From Paramecium octaurelia (Eukaryota > Ciliophora > Oligohymenophorea > Peniculida > Parameciidae), in assembly GCA_905182995.1 (NCBI GenBank), contig CAJJDP010000118.1, positions 301,062 to 365,061 on the forward strand: a DNA stretch of 64,000 nt, in the 5' to 3' direction. The position numbers and the translations under genes were made by a program. This document shows, one piece after another, positions 1 to 12,669 of this stretch. A model generated the notes under the pieces. That model did not search any database. It saw only the letters and a list, made by a program, of their open reading frames with translations, and had not been told where the DNA came from. Every line of letters starts with the position of its first letter. The stretch's first letter is position 1.

Positions 1-456
1 AAAATAACTTCATATTCCTATTCCTACTTAATAGTTAACTCCTTTTAACTGTATCATTATTTCTTTTCACAACTAGTTTTCAATAAATTACTATGTTAAT
101 TACAAATTAATATTTATACTCGATTTCTCTTCTCAATTCTCGAAGTAAAGATTATTTATAATAAGTTATCAATAATTTATAAGTTAATGGCTAGTCTTTC
201 TAATTCTTGGAATTTTTAGATAAAATATTACAATCATTTTATAATAAGTACTATTGAAGTTCTAATTAAAGTAGCCCTTCTCATATTTAACAGGGTCATT
301 TATTTTCTAGATAATATTTAATTCATGCGATGTATTAATTTAATATTTAATCTTATATTCTAGTAATTTCATGTTTGTTATTAGATAATTATAAATTACT
401 GAGATTCTAATGTTTTATAAAAATATATTAATATTTTTTGAATATTTTATCTATTG
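1..456. repeat. Contig-end copy of 2244-2699
   Basis: This AT-rich non-coding stretch is identical, as far as I can read, to 2244-2699 at an offset of 2243. It stops at the N at 457. The simplest reading is that one contig ends here and the next begins at 458 with an overlap of about 2.24 kb, most of it left of the window. It holds no gene of its own. Its only content is the intergenic DNA downstream of the kinase and membrane-protein genes. Confidence 0.9.
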
Positions 457-457
457 N
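457..457. other. Scaffold gap (single N)
   Basis: A single N joins two contigs whose ends overlap. The kinase reading frame on the minus strand runs up to 458 and does not continue into 456, so the join is not a true adjacency. Confidence 0.9.
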
Positions 458-813
458 CTCATGATCCTCAAACACATGTTCAAATTGCACTATGTTTGTG
501 TTCTACAAACTCTTATGTATTTTTATTTCTGAAATAAGCTAACCTCATTTAACACAACTTACTTTTTAACGGGCCCTATTCTTGGTTAAACTATTCTTAA
601 CAATAATCTTGGCTGCAAGAACCCTCTTCGTTTCAAGGTTTGTAGCCTCATAACACTTTGCAAATCCTCCTTTCCCCAAAAACTTCCCCCTTTGATATTT
701 CTTAATTGCCACCTATCCATTCACTGTTGTGATTTTCTCCTCGAATATCACTAATTACTCAGCCCTAAACCTCATTCTAACTTTTACCCTTCCTGATTTG
801 TTTTGTCGTCCAT
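458..813 (-). CDS. PLK: Polo-like kinase, N-terminal part, cut by contig edge
   Basis: This is the N-terminus of a polo-like Ser/Thr kinase, the family controlling mitosis and basal body or centriole duplication. Start ATG is at 811-813. Introns are 765-787 (23 nt) and 539-562 (24 nt). Removing them leaves exactly 103 codons. Residues 37-47 form the glycine loop ([11 protein letters not shown]), Lys61 sits in the ATP-binding AAK motif, and Glu80 lies in helix C. The run [16 protein letters not shown] is typical of polo kinases. The catalytic loop, DFG and polo boxes are missing only because the contig stops at 458. The rest should lie left of the window in the overlapping contig. Family assignment is strong; which polo paralogue it is cannot be told. 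Confidence 0.88.
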
Positions 814-1009
814 TTTTTTTTTAAACTATTTAAATTATTATCTGATTTTTATATCCAATATAAAACCCTTTGTTCTCATAATCATTAATCAGTATTCACC
901 CATCCCCGATATCCATAAATTCCAACTCCGAATTTAAGAAAGCTCATAAGTGCAGCCAAAAATAGCTACATCCAATAACACATGACTTATTAATATATAA
1001 TATCTTAAA

Positions 1010-1720
1010 ATCACTCCACTCCTAGTTCAGTGGCTCAATCAATCATTTCAGATTAAAACTTATACACTTAATCAATCACAAAAGCATTAGAATCAGGTTT
1101 CTCTATCAACCGCTATCCTTTTCAAATGCCATCCGACTTCAGTTCCATATATAAAATATTAACATTTCTTCTGATAAGAACTCATCTTAGAATATTGAAA
1201 TAGATTTAATAATATTAATAACATCCTCCCTTAGTTCCAAAATATTCAACATCTAAATACTTACAGTATTCTACTTTTAATTTAAACTTACTCCAATCAA
1301 TCTTGATTTCTATAAACTTTAACTGCAGAATATAATCATTAAAGAAAATAAAACAACATTTAGAATATGTACCCGCCTTTAATAAGGGATTATTTTAAAT
1401 TCTTATTGTAATCCTTAGAATATATTTAATACTCAAATAATTTTATAAATTTCAATAAATCTGATAATTCATTTTGAATCTTCATCCAAGCTATGTTCAT
1501 AACAATTGTGTAGTGCTTATACAAAGATTCCGCATATACCAATAAATTCAGCAACTGGGTAATTAAAGGTAAAGTCAATTTGACCATACTAAGTGAATAT
1601 TTCTAATTTACTACCACATCTTTTGATGTCTATCCAAAACCCATACCGATTGTTATCAGTGTTTATCCGAATGTAAGACAACAAAGCTAACCCCAAAATA
1701 CACTCGTATGCAGTATGCAT
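1010..1720 (-). pseudogene. Decayed coding relic, minus strand
   Basis: The 2-kb spacer between the kinase and the membrane protein is long for Paramecium. On the minus strand, short runs look like protein but sit in different frames. One run from about 1700 to 1510 reads through NTDNNRYGFWIDIKRCG and onward. Another from about 1640 to 1350 contains YAESLYKHYTIVMN and LLKFIKLFEYQ. A third from about 1345 to 1240 includes LQLKFIEIKIDWSKFKLK. In-frame TGAs and frame changes separate them, and no set of GT...AG introns joins them. I read this as a gene remnant of unknown family. It could be chance in AT-rich DNA. Confidence 0.35.
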
Positions 1721-2243
1721 GCTCTGAATAGTCCAAATAAAAAGGAAAGAATGAATAGAGATCCCCCGCCTATGGTTAGTGCAAGGTAGGTAGAGTAATC
1801 ATCTAATTTAAAATTATCCGTGTTTAAATTGATTTATTGAACTTAAAAACAATATTGAGATATCCAACAACTTATGTAGAGACACATGGATATGTTACTC
1901 AAAAACGCACTATTGATATTAGATTTATATCTTACTAATGTTTGGGTGCCCTAAATTGATTTGTATAAATAAAACTTACATTTTTTTTGAAGAATGTTAA
2001 ATATAAATATTATAATTAATGCCAATACTTTAATTAGACTTTTAACTTCATCTAGTTCAGTTTCATTCCAATAAAAGTACCTAATTGTTTCCCACCATTT
2101 AATTTATAGATAGAAAGATTCCTACAATGGTTTTACAAATTTGTGTATTGATATAATTGATAGATTTAAGATCTCAATTAAATCCTATTAAGGATTTATC
2201 CAGCGATGCCTAGATTTCTCTAAAATCTATATATGATTTCGTT

Positions 2244-2699
2244 AAAATAACTTCATATTCCTATTCCTACTTAATAGTTAACTCCTTTTAACTGTATCAT
2301 TATTTCTTTTCACAACTAGTTTTCAATAAATTACTATGTTAATTACAAATTAATATTTATACTCGATTTCTCTTCTCAATTCTCGAAGTAAAGATTATTT
2401 ATAATAAGTTATCAATAATTTATAAGTTAATGGCTAGTCTTTCTAATTCTTGGAATTTTTAGATAAAATATTACAATCATTTTATAATAAGTACTATTGA
2501 AGTTCTAATTAAAGTAGCCCTTCTCATATTTAACAGGGTCATTTATTTTCTAGATAATATTTAATTCATGCGATGTATTAATTTAATATTTAATCTTATA
2601 TTCTAGTAATTTCATGTTTGTTATTAGATAATTATAAATTACTGAGATTCTAATGTTTTATAAAAATATATTAATATTTTTTGAATATTTTATCTATTG
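2244..2699. repeat. Second copy of 1-456
   Basis: This is the internal copy of the overlap sequence that also ends the previous contig. It lies in the spacer just beyond the 3' end of the membrane-protein gene. Here it continues into unique sequence, so this is the genuine location. Confidence 0.9.
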
Positions 2700-2831
2700 A
2701 TTTAATTATTTTAAATTTATTTTTTAGTGATATTTGTTAGAAAATAGTTCTAACAAGCATTTATAGAATATAATTGAATTTTAAGAAATTTTCTTTAATA
2801 TTACTTTTATAAAACATCATAAATTAAAATA

Positions 2832-5800
2832 TCATAATTCTTCATCCATATTAAGCTAATTTAGACTCCTCATCTTGGAAATAATTTTATAGAAAAAATA
2901 AAATAGCAGTAATATTATTAAACTTAGCAGAAAATACATCTATGCTTTGCTATTATGCTCTTTGCTTTGGAGATTGAATGTAATGTTATAAATGCCATTA
3001 GAATAAGAGTTAGAGCATTTCAGGTAGACAGAACGTTATAGTAATTTTTTTCCCAAATTACAAGTTATATTTTAGGTACTAAATGAGGAAAAAATTAGTT
3101 TATCCTTAGGGCCAACATATAGAGAAATGACACTGGGATATTCTTAATTTACAATCACAGCATATTAGTTTGATGCATTTGTCTAAAAATAACCTTACAT
3201 CAAAATTGGTTCATAAATACTTTTACTTTCATAGCTATCTAAATAATAAATTCCCATAACATATTCGTTCATTTTGGTAAATTATTAAATCAGAATACCT
3301 CTAAAATATACAGAATTACCAGTATAAAGAAAATTCAAATAATTTGGAATTGTCCTAATAACATTAGCTAAAGAATTAAACTATTACATCTTTTCTGGGT
3401 TTATTATGATGCTTACTAGATGACTAACACTATATGTATCAGTTACAAGGAAAGTTAATTGTCTATCAATTATTTTTATAATTAGAACGTAATTAAATTG
3501 ATTCAATTCAATGCAACTGTATTAAAAATTGCAATAATGAACAATCACATAAATAAGAGGATTTATGATAACATTTTCACTTTAAATTTCCATTATTCGA
3601 TAAAAGAGTTGATTTCTAATTACTTAGAAAATTATTATCATATTTTGTTATTTATAACCTTCGAAATAAAATATTTCTACAGAAAAATCTTGACAATTAT
3701 ATTCATTATCATTTAGTATGCTAAATTCTTAAGTTAATTATAAAAAGCTGTTGTTGGATTAGTTAAACCAATACAAGTTTTGATCTTAATTATCAAATTT
3801 TCCAAGAATGAAAACTTAGCTTAGACTGATTCTCATTTTGAATATATTTTAAAATGCTATTGGAAGTTATAAATATGTTTGATTTGCAATTTTGCCTGAA
3901 GAACTTAATGTAAAGTTAATTAAATATTATGAGGTTTTATTTTAACAAATTAAATAATATGTGTAATTAAATGATGTCGAAGCTAGACATAAAGAGAAAT
4001 TGATCTTTGTATAACCAGAATTTTAAAATCTATTATTTAATATTGTAATTTAATTGTTGTTCAGTAATGAAACAAACTAGTTATTTATTGATGTTAATAA
4101 AGAATTTTCCGAAACTTTAGTATTTTACATAGAAGTACTATAAATACTTTTATTGGCAGTAATAGCGCAACCCTTAGCTATCCATTTTGTAACTGAGAAA
4201 AAATTTATTGAATTTGAGTCAGAAATATTGAGCAATATTTTGCAAATTTAGTATTGTCTATCAACCAATAGATTCAATGGATATGAAAAATGATTATCAC
4301 GGTTATCTTATTCATCAAGAGTTAGATTAATAGTAACACTTTTATTTTTAATCACACTGAAACTTGTTAATTAGGTAATACTTTAATTAGGAGTTCTCTA
4401 TATGGCTGATGGATTTAATGCAGAAGTAACAGTGTAACTATAAATGGTTTATGGGTAAGTAAAGTTATATTGATTGCTTTACAGATATTATATCAGCATT
4501 CCTTAAGTTTAAGTAAGTGAATAAAATGTGTTGTACCCAAAAATAATTGATTAATTAAATGATAATGAATTTTAGTTTTAAAAGGCAATACTATTTATTG
4601 ACAGTTATGTCGTTTTAAAATATAAACTCATATGATATGGTAATGAAGGATTATAGATGTAAACAGTGGAATTAGGAAAAGTGACATAAAAGAACAAATT
4701 ATCTGATTATATAGTCAAGTTATTGTCATTATCAACTTCATAAAGATCCTTCTCATAATAATAATATTTTGGTAAATTTTAAACGTTCCAAACTTGAAAA
4801 CAAATGGACTAATAATTATTGCAAACAAAAGTTAAAATTAGCTATTAGTTAACTAAATTGATTTGCTTAATTGCGAAATTCACTTAAATCAATTAAATTG
4901 GGATCGGCTTGCTATTTTATTGTAGTGAAATTATGATAACTTCATAGATATTATTTATAAATAAAAAGGATGATTATAATTGTGTGTTCATAACAATCTA
5001 TTAAGGGTTGAATTAAATGGTTTTGTTTTAAAAATGTTAATTGATTTAATCCTAGTTTAAGGTTGAGATATTTTCGAAATCTAATGTCATTATTTAAATC
5101 TCTTTATTGCTAAATAGAATTACAACATTATTTTAAGTAACTAAAAAGTTTATGATTTCTTATTCAAAAGTTTAATTTTAATTACTATAAGTGCGGTTAA
5201 CTTCATATTATTATTAATATAAATAGATTGTCTAATTATCACTAAGTCCAATTATTAGAATCTCAGGGTATATGCTATAAGCTGTTTAAAGGGAAATTGC
5301 GTTTACAGAAATTTTAATTACATTAAATTCTTTATATTATAGCTTAGATTGCTAAGGATAGTTTGAGCAATAAAAAATAGAGAGCTAAGATTTATTGTAC
5401 CCAATGAAAAATAATAAGGTTTCTGAAGAATTCTACATTATTGAGAGTTATTACACTAAATAATAATAACTTAAACTACCAATGGTGGTAAAAGTTGTTG
5501 AACTAAATTAAAAATAATCTATATCATAATTTTTTTAAAAATTTAAGAAAGATCCTGAGTAGCTGGAAAAAGTGATCTTAACATTATTATTCATAATTGC
5601 ATATTAGTATTAAGGAAAACTCTAATTGAACATTACATAAATATTTGTATCATTCTTAGGCAATATTATAAGATTAATTTTTAAAATACTTTAGCTTTAA
5701 AGCTCCTTTTTTTAATTAAAACACATCAGAGTAAAATTAGAATTGTTGCCTGGAACTTATATGTTGGTTAGGTTGACCTATAAGGATGGAATTTAAATCT

Positions 5801-7003
5801 TATAAGCAATTATTATTTCATTAAATGAAAATAATTCATTATCAAAGTTAAAATATAATAGGGAATTGGTTTCAATTTTATTATTATATTAGAAGACTAG
5901 TGCTTTTCCAATTTAATAAAGATGTATTAATTGATTTTATTAAAATATTATATACTAGTTATTCTAAAGTATTGTTTAAAGTGGTTCATTAAATTTGTAT
6001 TGATTATCGATATTGTTTATTATTATTTAGTTTGTACATCCCCATAAGGAGGTAATCAAAAATTACTCTCCAGAATCTGATGGGTATTATAGTAATATTT
6101 GATCACATTAAGAATAAGTCTGAATGTTGTAATAAAGATTGATGGAAATAAAATTGGAGATATTAGGTGATGTGAAATTATATTAGAGTTAAAAAGCTTA
6201 ATTTGAAGAAATAGTACATTATAGGATCTGTTGTTAAGTGAGTATGTAAATGTAAGGATTTATTCTAATAGGTATATCAAAATCTACAAAGTTATTATTC
6301 CATTAAGTTAAATTTGCATACTAATGTGAAAATAATGAGAGCATAGAGTAATTGTAATAATACTAAGCATAAATAATATAAGTATTATTATCACTTACCA
6401 TAGATAAGAATTTAGTTTTAATAGGCAGAGATGATTACCATGAATATTTACTATGATATTATTAATCATACACGATCAATAAATTAAATTAGTCATCTTA
6501 ATAGCAATCAACCAAAATATCAAAAAATGCAAATAAATGAATATTAAAACAATTATATGAACTATCTATATATACAGATGATCCAATTTATTAAAGTGTT
6601 TAATCATCCCATTTATATATTATTACTTCATTTTCCATTGATAAAGTACCAAAATGAGTATTATTAGATGATAATGACTTATATTCTAAAATAATATTAA
6701 TAATTATATACAATTTCCTATTATACTATTCATTTCTTAAAACTAATTTATAACATCTACATTTCCTATTCTAGGATTCTATATCCATCTTTATTCATAA
6801 TTCACATAAACTCTCTTATTCATATTTTATTATTCATAATATTATTCTCCTTTTTCATACTCAATATATGCATTCTAATACATAATCTAATACAAGTCAT
6901 ATTCATAGTATTCTCCTACTGTTGGATACAATGAAATTTCATTTTCCATAATCGTATATGCGTATATCTAGAACAAATAGTGTATGAAGAAATAACAAAT
7001 CAT
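2832..7003 (-). CDS. Large secretory type I membrane protein, N-glycosylation-rich
   Basis: Minus-strand gene with start ATG at 7001-7003, stop at 2832-2834 and one 26-nt intron (6686-6711). This leaves 1381 codons with no TGA. Residues 1-17 (MICYFFIHYLFQIYAYT) look like a signal peptide. The very long ectodomain has no obvious catalytic motif and many N-x-S/T sites. Near the C-terminus a hydrophobic helix (MYFLLSLIILLLFYFFYKII) is followed by a short tail ending MDEEL. This predicts an extracellular or lumenal protein anchored by one helix. Ciliates carry families of such giant Gln/Asn-rich surface proteins, and I cannot name the family. The opposite strand shows a long deceptive frame, discussed among the rejected items. 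Confidence 0.85.
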
Positions 7004-7540
7004 TCGATAAAAATATTAAAGATCTTGCAAAGTGTTATTTTGAAATTTATATTACTATATTAAAAAAATGACCATTTTTGGTCCCATGGCTATGCATTTT
7101 GGATTTGAAACATCCACTTTCTTGGATATTTATGTTCAATCAAATGAATTCATGAGTTGGATCAATGCTATTGTTTTTTTCCTTAGAAAATAATAGAGTT
7201 CTAACATTATCGTGTCAATATGAAATTTTGTGCATAATTATTTTAATGTAAATTAAAAATATTAGGCAAATATTTTATTAAATAATATATTTTCTTATTA
7301 AGCAATTAAAATAATAGAGAAATATATAAATAAAAATTTCAAATGAAAATGCGGGGTATTGAAAAATTAATTATAGAAAAATAATATAAAATATTAATAA
7401 TGCAGAATAAATGTGCGTCACTCTTTCAAATGATGAATTTTAAATTTTGAAATTAATTTAACTATTAAATTACAGAATATATTAAACAAATCTTTTACAT
7501 AATACGTTGATTTAGATCACCATATCCATTTAATTAATTT
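7004..7540. other. Divergent intergenic region
   Basis: This AT-rich spacer lies between two divergent genes (minus-strand start at 7003, plus-strand start at 7541) and must hold both promoters. I see no open frame, RNA gene or clear motif. Its right part (from 7323) is included in the duplicated block. Confidence 0.6.
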
Positions 7541-8662
7541 ATGAATCATATTATTCAACAACCAAAGACAACCCAAAAGTAGAAGAAACCTTCTAATGTT
7601 GTATCAAAACACCCAGAAATTCAGTCAAATAAGACCCTTGACGATTTAAGAAACAAGGAATGGAGTGTAGCCATCCAGAAAGAAATCGACCAATTCGAAT
7701 AGACTATCGTATATTATATCTCCATATCATTAGCATGAAGTTGAAGCCTTATTCAAGGAGGCATCTACATCCTAACATTTAGTAAGTTTAGGAACTTTTA
7801 AATTGGTTCAGGATGAATACGAATTCGCAGCCTAGAAATTACAACACTTGAGAGAGATGCTTGCACAGTATTCTGATGATCGCTCTAAATACCATCAAAA
7901 TAAACAGAAATTGAAGGCTTTGACAAATAAATAGGAGAAAAGTGCTGAGGATAATGAAGCCATATCCAAGATTACAAAGGACCAATAAAATTTCAAATAC
8001 ACCATTATGAATTAAAGAGACAGGATCCAATTCCAACTTGGAGTTGCTTAAAGAGTGCTCACCCTCATCCAAGCCTATATTAAATTGAAAGATTAATATT
8101 AAAATCAACAGGAATTACAAAGACACAGAGACTACATCCTTTCGAAGATTGACAAGATCAAGAAGACAGAGGAGAAGCATACCAAGAAGATTGAAAGACA
8201 TTACAATAGAATATAGGTAGAAGATCCTGATGCTCCTGAAGAAATCGAAGTTGAAGATGAGCAAAGTGAAGAAGAGTAGGCTGGTGAGGAAACTAACACA
8301 GCCAGAGAAGACTTATTAAGTAAATTAAATTGTTTTATAGTTTTTTAGAGTTGTGCGATAGTGTGATTTCTTACCTCTAAAAATTCGAGAAAAAAGAAGG
8401 GGTATTAATTATCTACTAAATTTAGGATCAATTCATATAACATGATTTAACAACTTTCCAATATTTTGATCAAATTAAAGTGGCTGCCCCATTTTACCTA
8501 AATTAAATTGATGTGGCAATTGATCTGATTAAATCCAAAAGGGCATTTTATGAGAATGCCCCTGAAACTGAATTTACCAAAAAAGAGGCCAAATAAGTCG
8601 TCTAGTAATAAGAATAGAAGGTGGATGTCACCAACGAGTAGGAATTTCCTAAATTATCATGA
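7541..8662 (+). CDS. Coiled-coil protein with C-terminal EFPKLS (copy 1)
   Basis: ATG at 7541, TGA at 8660-8662, introns 7709-7733 (25 nt) and 8320-8348 (29 nt), leaving 355 residues. The protein is hydrophilic, rich in Lys, Glu and Gln, and largely helical. Coiled-coil segments span roughly residues 40-180. An acidic stretch (EEIEVEDEQSEEEQ) follows near residue 205. The C-terminus ends NEQEFPKLS, a short motif resembling FP-containing tails of mRNA-associated proteins; that resemblance is weak inference. There is no catalytic motif. I do not recognise the family; a Caprin-like RNA-granule protein is one guess. The same gene recurs at 9739-10860 through the assembly duplication. Confidence 0.85.
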
Positions 8663-8741
8663 GAGTATTTTATAATCATATAAAAAAACATACATAAATC
8701 CGACATAATTATGAGCAAAGCAAATCAAATTTTATTATATA

Positions 8742-9519
8742 ATGGCTAAGCGATCCAAATCAATTGAGCGAACTATAAAAGAAGCTGAACAATACTTGAG
8801 CCGATTTCCTAATTCAATAGAAAATTAAAGACAAAACAAGAATGATCAAAAACATCTAAATTAAGTTCAATAAAAATGTGGTCCAAATATCTAATAATAA
8901 GCTAGTAAGAAGGAGAAGAAACAGGAGAAATAAAAGGTTAAGAGTATATAGACGACTTAAAAAACATTGAAAGAGTTCTTTAAAAAAACAATTGAGAAGG
9001 ATAACAATATCTAAAAAATAGTATAGGATAATCATGAACAGCTTAAAGTAGTGAAGGATTAGCAAGAATAATAAGAATAAGTCGATGTAAATTAAATACT
9101 GGGAGATGATTAATAAAATATTAGAGTGATTATATAAAATGATAAAAATAAGGAATAATAATAGAATGCAAATATTAACAAAGTTTCATAAGACTGGTGG
9201 AAATCAATTTTTCATTAAGGAAATAAATAAAATTAAGGTTCTGTTAAAAGCAATTCGTCGACATCTTTTCTACAACCAAAAACTGAGAATCAAAATATTA
9301 GTGTTTAATAAAAAGTAAAGTAAAAATGCGAAGAACTCACCAAAGTAATTAAAGAATAGGAATCCATAGTTACATCAAATTAAGCATAAGGTAAAAAGAC
9401 ATTACTGAGTTTAACAGACTTGTTTGTAAACTAAAAATCAAAGATAAATTCAACCACTAAATACTTTAAATCAAATGAAAAATTGAATTCAATATAAGTA
9501 AAGGATTATGACCTAAATA
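8742..9519 (+). CDS. vWA protein, truncated assembly copy
   Basis: This is the first 259 codons of the gene annotated in full at 10940-12559, cut by the N at 9520. It contains only the low-complexity Lys/Gln-rich N-terminal region, without the vWA domain. It is an artefact of the unmerged contigs and not a separate gene. Confidence 0.9.
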
Positions 9520-9520
9520 N
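9520..9520. other. Scaffold gap (single N)
   Basis: A single N between contigs that overlap by 2197 bp. The sequence to its right restarts at the position equivalent to 7323. Confidence 0.93.
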
Positions 9521-11717
9521 TATATAAATAAAAATTTCAAATGAAAATGCGGGGTATTGAAAAATTAATTATAGAAAAATAATATAAAATATTAATAATG
9601 CAGAATAAATGTGCGTCACTCTTTCAAATGATGAATTTTAAATTTTGAAATTAATTTAACTATTAAATTACAGAATATATTAAACAAATCTTTTACATAA
9701 TACGTTGATTTAGATCACCATATCCATTTAATTAATTTATGAATCATATTATTCAACAACCAAAGACAACCCAAAAGTAGAAGAAACCTTCTAATGTTGT
9801 ATCAAAACACCCAGAAATTCAGTCAAATAAGACCCTTGACGATTTAAGAAACAAGGAATGGAGTGTAGCCATCCAGAAAGAAATCGACCAATTCGAATAG
9901 ACTATCGTATATTATATCTCCATATCATTAGCATGAAGTTGAAGCCTTATTCAAGGAGGCATCTACATCCTAACATTTAGTAAGTTTAGGAACTTTTAAA
10001 TTGGTTCAGGATGAATACGAATTCGCAGCCTAGAAATTACAACACTTGAGAGAGATGCTTGCACAGTATTCTGATGATCGCTCTAAATACCATCAAAATA
10101 AACAGAAATTGAAGGCTTTGACAAATAAATAGGAGAAAAGTGCTGAGGATAATGAAGCCATATCCAAGATTACAAAGGACCAATAAAATTTCAAATACAC
10201 CATTATGAATTAAAGAGACAGGATCCAATTCCAACTTGGAGTTGCTTAAAGAGTGCTCACCCTCATCCAAGCCTATATTAAATTGAAAGATTAATATTAA
10301 AATCAACAGGAATTACAAAGACACAGAGACTACATCCTTTCGAAGATTGACAAGATCAAGAAGACAGAGGAGAAGCATACCAAGAAGATTGAAAGACATT
10401 ACAATAGAATATAGGTAGAAGATCCTGATGCTCCTGAAGAAATCGAAGTTGAAGATGAGCAAAGTGAAGAAGAGTAGGCTGGTGAGGAAACTAACACAGC
10501 CAGAGAAGACTTATTAAGTAAATTAAATTGTTTTATAGTTTTTTAGAGTTGTGCGATAGTGTGATTTCTTACCTCTAAAAATTCGAGAAAAAAGAAGGGG
10601 TATTAATTATCTACTAAATTTAGGATCAATTCATATAACATGATTTAACAACTTTCCAATATTTTGATCAAATTAAAGTGGCTGCCCCATTTTACCTAAA
10701 TTAAATTGATGTGGCAATTGATCTGATTAAATCCAAAAGGGCATTTTATGAGAATGCCCCTGAAACTGAATTTACCAAAAAAGAGGCCAAATAAGTCGTC
10801 TAGTAATAAGAATAGAAGGTGGATGTCACCAACGAGTAGGAATTTCCTAAATTATCATGAGAGTATTTTATAATCATATAAAAAAACATACATAAATCCG
10901 ACATAATTATGAGCAAAGCAAATCAAATTTTATTATATAATGGCTAAGCGATCCAAATCAATTGAGCGAACTATAAAAGAAGCTGAACAATACTTGAGCC
11001 GATTTCCTAATTCAATAGAAAATTAAAGACAAAACAAGAATGATCAAAAACATCTAAATTAAGTTCAATAAAAATGTGGTCCAAATATCTAATAATAAGC
11101 TAGTAAGAAGGAGAAGAAACAGGAGAAATAAAAGGTTAAGAGTATATAGACGACTTAAAAAACATTGAAAGAGTTCTTTAAAAAAACAATTGAGAAGGAT
11201 AACAATATCTAAAAAATAGTATAGGATAATCATGAACAGCTTAAAGTAGTGAAGGATTAGCAAGAATAATAAGAATAAGTCGATGTAAATTAAATACTGG
11301 GAGATGATTAATAAAATATTAGAGTGATTATATAAAATGATAAAAATAAGGAATAATAATAGAATGCAAATATTAACAAAGTTTCATAAGACTGGTGGAA
11401 ATCAATTTTTCATTAAGGAAATAAATAAAATTAAGGTTCTGTTAAAAGCAATTCGTCGACATCTTTTCTACAACCAAAAACTGAGAATCAAAATATTAGT
11501 GTTTAATAAAAAGTAAAGTAAAAATGCGAAGAACTCACCAAAGTAATTAAAGAATAGGAATCCATAGTTACATCAAATTAAGCATAAGGTAAAAAGACAT
11601 TACTGAGTTTAACAGACTTGTTTGTAAACTAAAAATCAAAGATAAATTCAACCACTAAATACTTTAAATCAAATGAAAAATTGAATTCAATATAAGTAAA
11701 GGATTATGACCTAAATA
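9521..11717. repeat. Second copy of 7323-9519
   Basis: This is the start of the next contig. It repeats the block to the left of the N and then continues into the rest of the vWA gene, so these are the copies to keep when merging. Confidence 0.93.
9739..10860 (+). CDS. Coiled-coil protein with C-terminal EFPKLS (copy 2)
   Basis: Identical to 7541-8662, with introns at 9907-9931 and 10518-10546 and the same 355-residue product. It is followed 79 bp later by the vWA gene on the same strand. The real genome probably has one copy. See the first copy for domain description. Confidence 0.85.
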
Positions 11718-12559
11718 ACAAAGATGAATGCTTCAAGTAAGACACCTCTCCAAAAGTAACAGGGAATAATGAGGATTCAAAGATCTAACTTTAAATCCAG
11801 AATAAAGAAGAGAAGGAACATGCCAAATTATAAAGCAATATGTAAAATGAGTAAAAGGTGTTATAATCTCAACCAATAATGTTGTCATAAGTTCCAGAAT
11901 GTGAATTCGGAATGGTAGATTGTGTTTTTGTTGTTGATACAACAGGGTCCATGGATCCTTACCTTGAGAGAACTACGGAGGCTGTGGAGATGATTGTAAA
12001 TAAAATAAAATAGCAATCTTTGGAGGAATAAGTTAGTGTGAAGTTTGGTTTGGTATGCTATCGAGATCATCCTCCACAAGAATTGACATATGTAACTGAA
12101 GTTCATGATTTATGTTCGAGATCTGAGATTATTTCAATTATCAAATAGGCAGATTGCTATGGGGGAGGAGATGGAGCTGAGGCAGCTTTGGATGGTTTGA
12201 ATGAGGCGGTTAAGAAGATAAGTTGGAGGGATAGTTCCACTCTGCCAAGTTTGAGATATATTTTTCATATCTGTGATTAGCCTCCTCATGGGAAGGAATT
12301 TGGAGGGTATAGTGAATTGTGGGACGAGGGATGTCCCTGTGGATTAAAACCAGAAGAAGTAGTGAATAGGATAAATAGGAATGAGATTCATTACAGATTG
12401 ATAATGGCTAATGGGCCTATGCTGCAGAGATTTGCCTAGTATTTGAGAGGGAAAATCCATAATTACGATGAAACCACTTTGGATGTGGCTATTGGGATGG
12501 AGATCAGGATAAGTGATATGGTAATTAGAGAATTATGTCCATATACTTAATAAGAGTGA
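10940..12559 (+). CDS. von Willebrand factor A domain protein
   Basis: An intronless 539-residue gene. Residues 1 to about 320 are low-complexity, basic and Gln/Lys/Asn-rich. Residues about 325-525 form a vWA domain starting VDCVFVVDTTGSM. The metal-ion-dependent adhesion site DTTGS is at 333-337, followed by VSVKFGLVCYRDHPP and the glycine-rich YGGGDGAEAALDGL segment. The last part (HICDQPPHGKEFGG, YRLIMANGPML) matches the vWA type found in alpha-kinase-associated and vWA-kinase proteins of protists. No kinase domain follows; the protein ends soon after the vWA fold. A scaffold or metal-dependent binding role is likely. The ligand and cell location are not visible. Confidence 0.88.
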
Positions 12560-12669
12560 TTAATTAATTTTATTTATATAATGAAAATTCCATGAAAATT
12601 GTTGAAATTTGTAATGAAAAATTTATTCAATTCTAAATTTTCATATGAAATTTGATTATTAGAAATAAA

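Larger units (their letters stand above)
7323..9519. repeat. Contig-end copy of 9521-11717
   Basis: A 2197-bp block repeated perfectly, as far as I can read, at 9521-11717 (offset 2198). It starts inside the intergenic region, covers one complete gene and ends inside the vWA gene at the N. This is an unmerged contig overlap rather than a tandem duplication: the copies abut exactly at the N and show no divergence, even in introns. Confidence 0.93.

Noticed and set aside
3498-3716. A 72-codon standard-code frame on the plus strand
   Set aside because: It is antisense to the membrane-protein gene and starts and ends without any coding context.
3808-6680. A plus-strand frame of about 950 codons with a dozen in-frame TGAs and no TGG, suggesting TGA read as Trp
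   Set aside because: The opposite strand holds one unbroken 1381-codon gene with signal peptide and membrane anchor. In-frame TGAs here are simply the complement of its TCA serine codons, so no recoding is needed.
7839-8108. Hydrophobic minus-strand frames here and at 8856-9065 (with copies at 10037 and 11054), possibly membrane proteins
   Set aside because: They are antisense shadows of Lys/Gln-rich plus-strand coding sequence, which reads as Leu/Phe/Ile when reversed.
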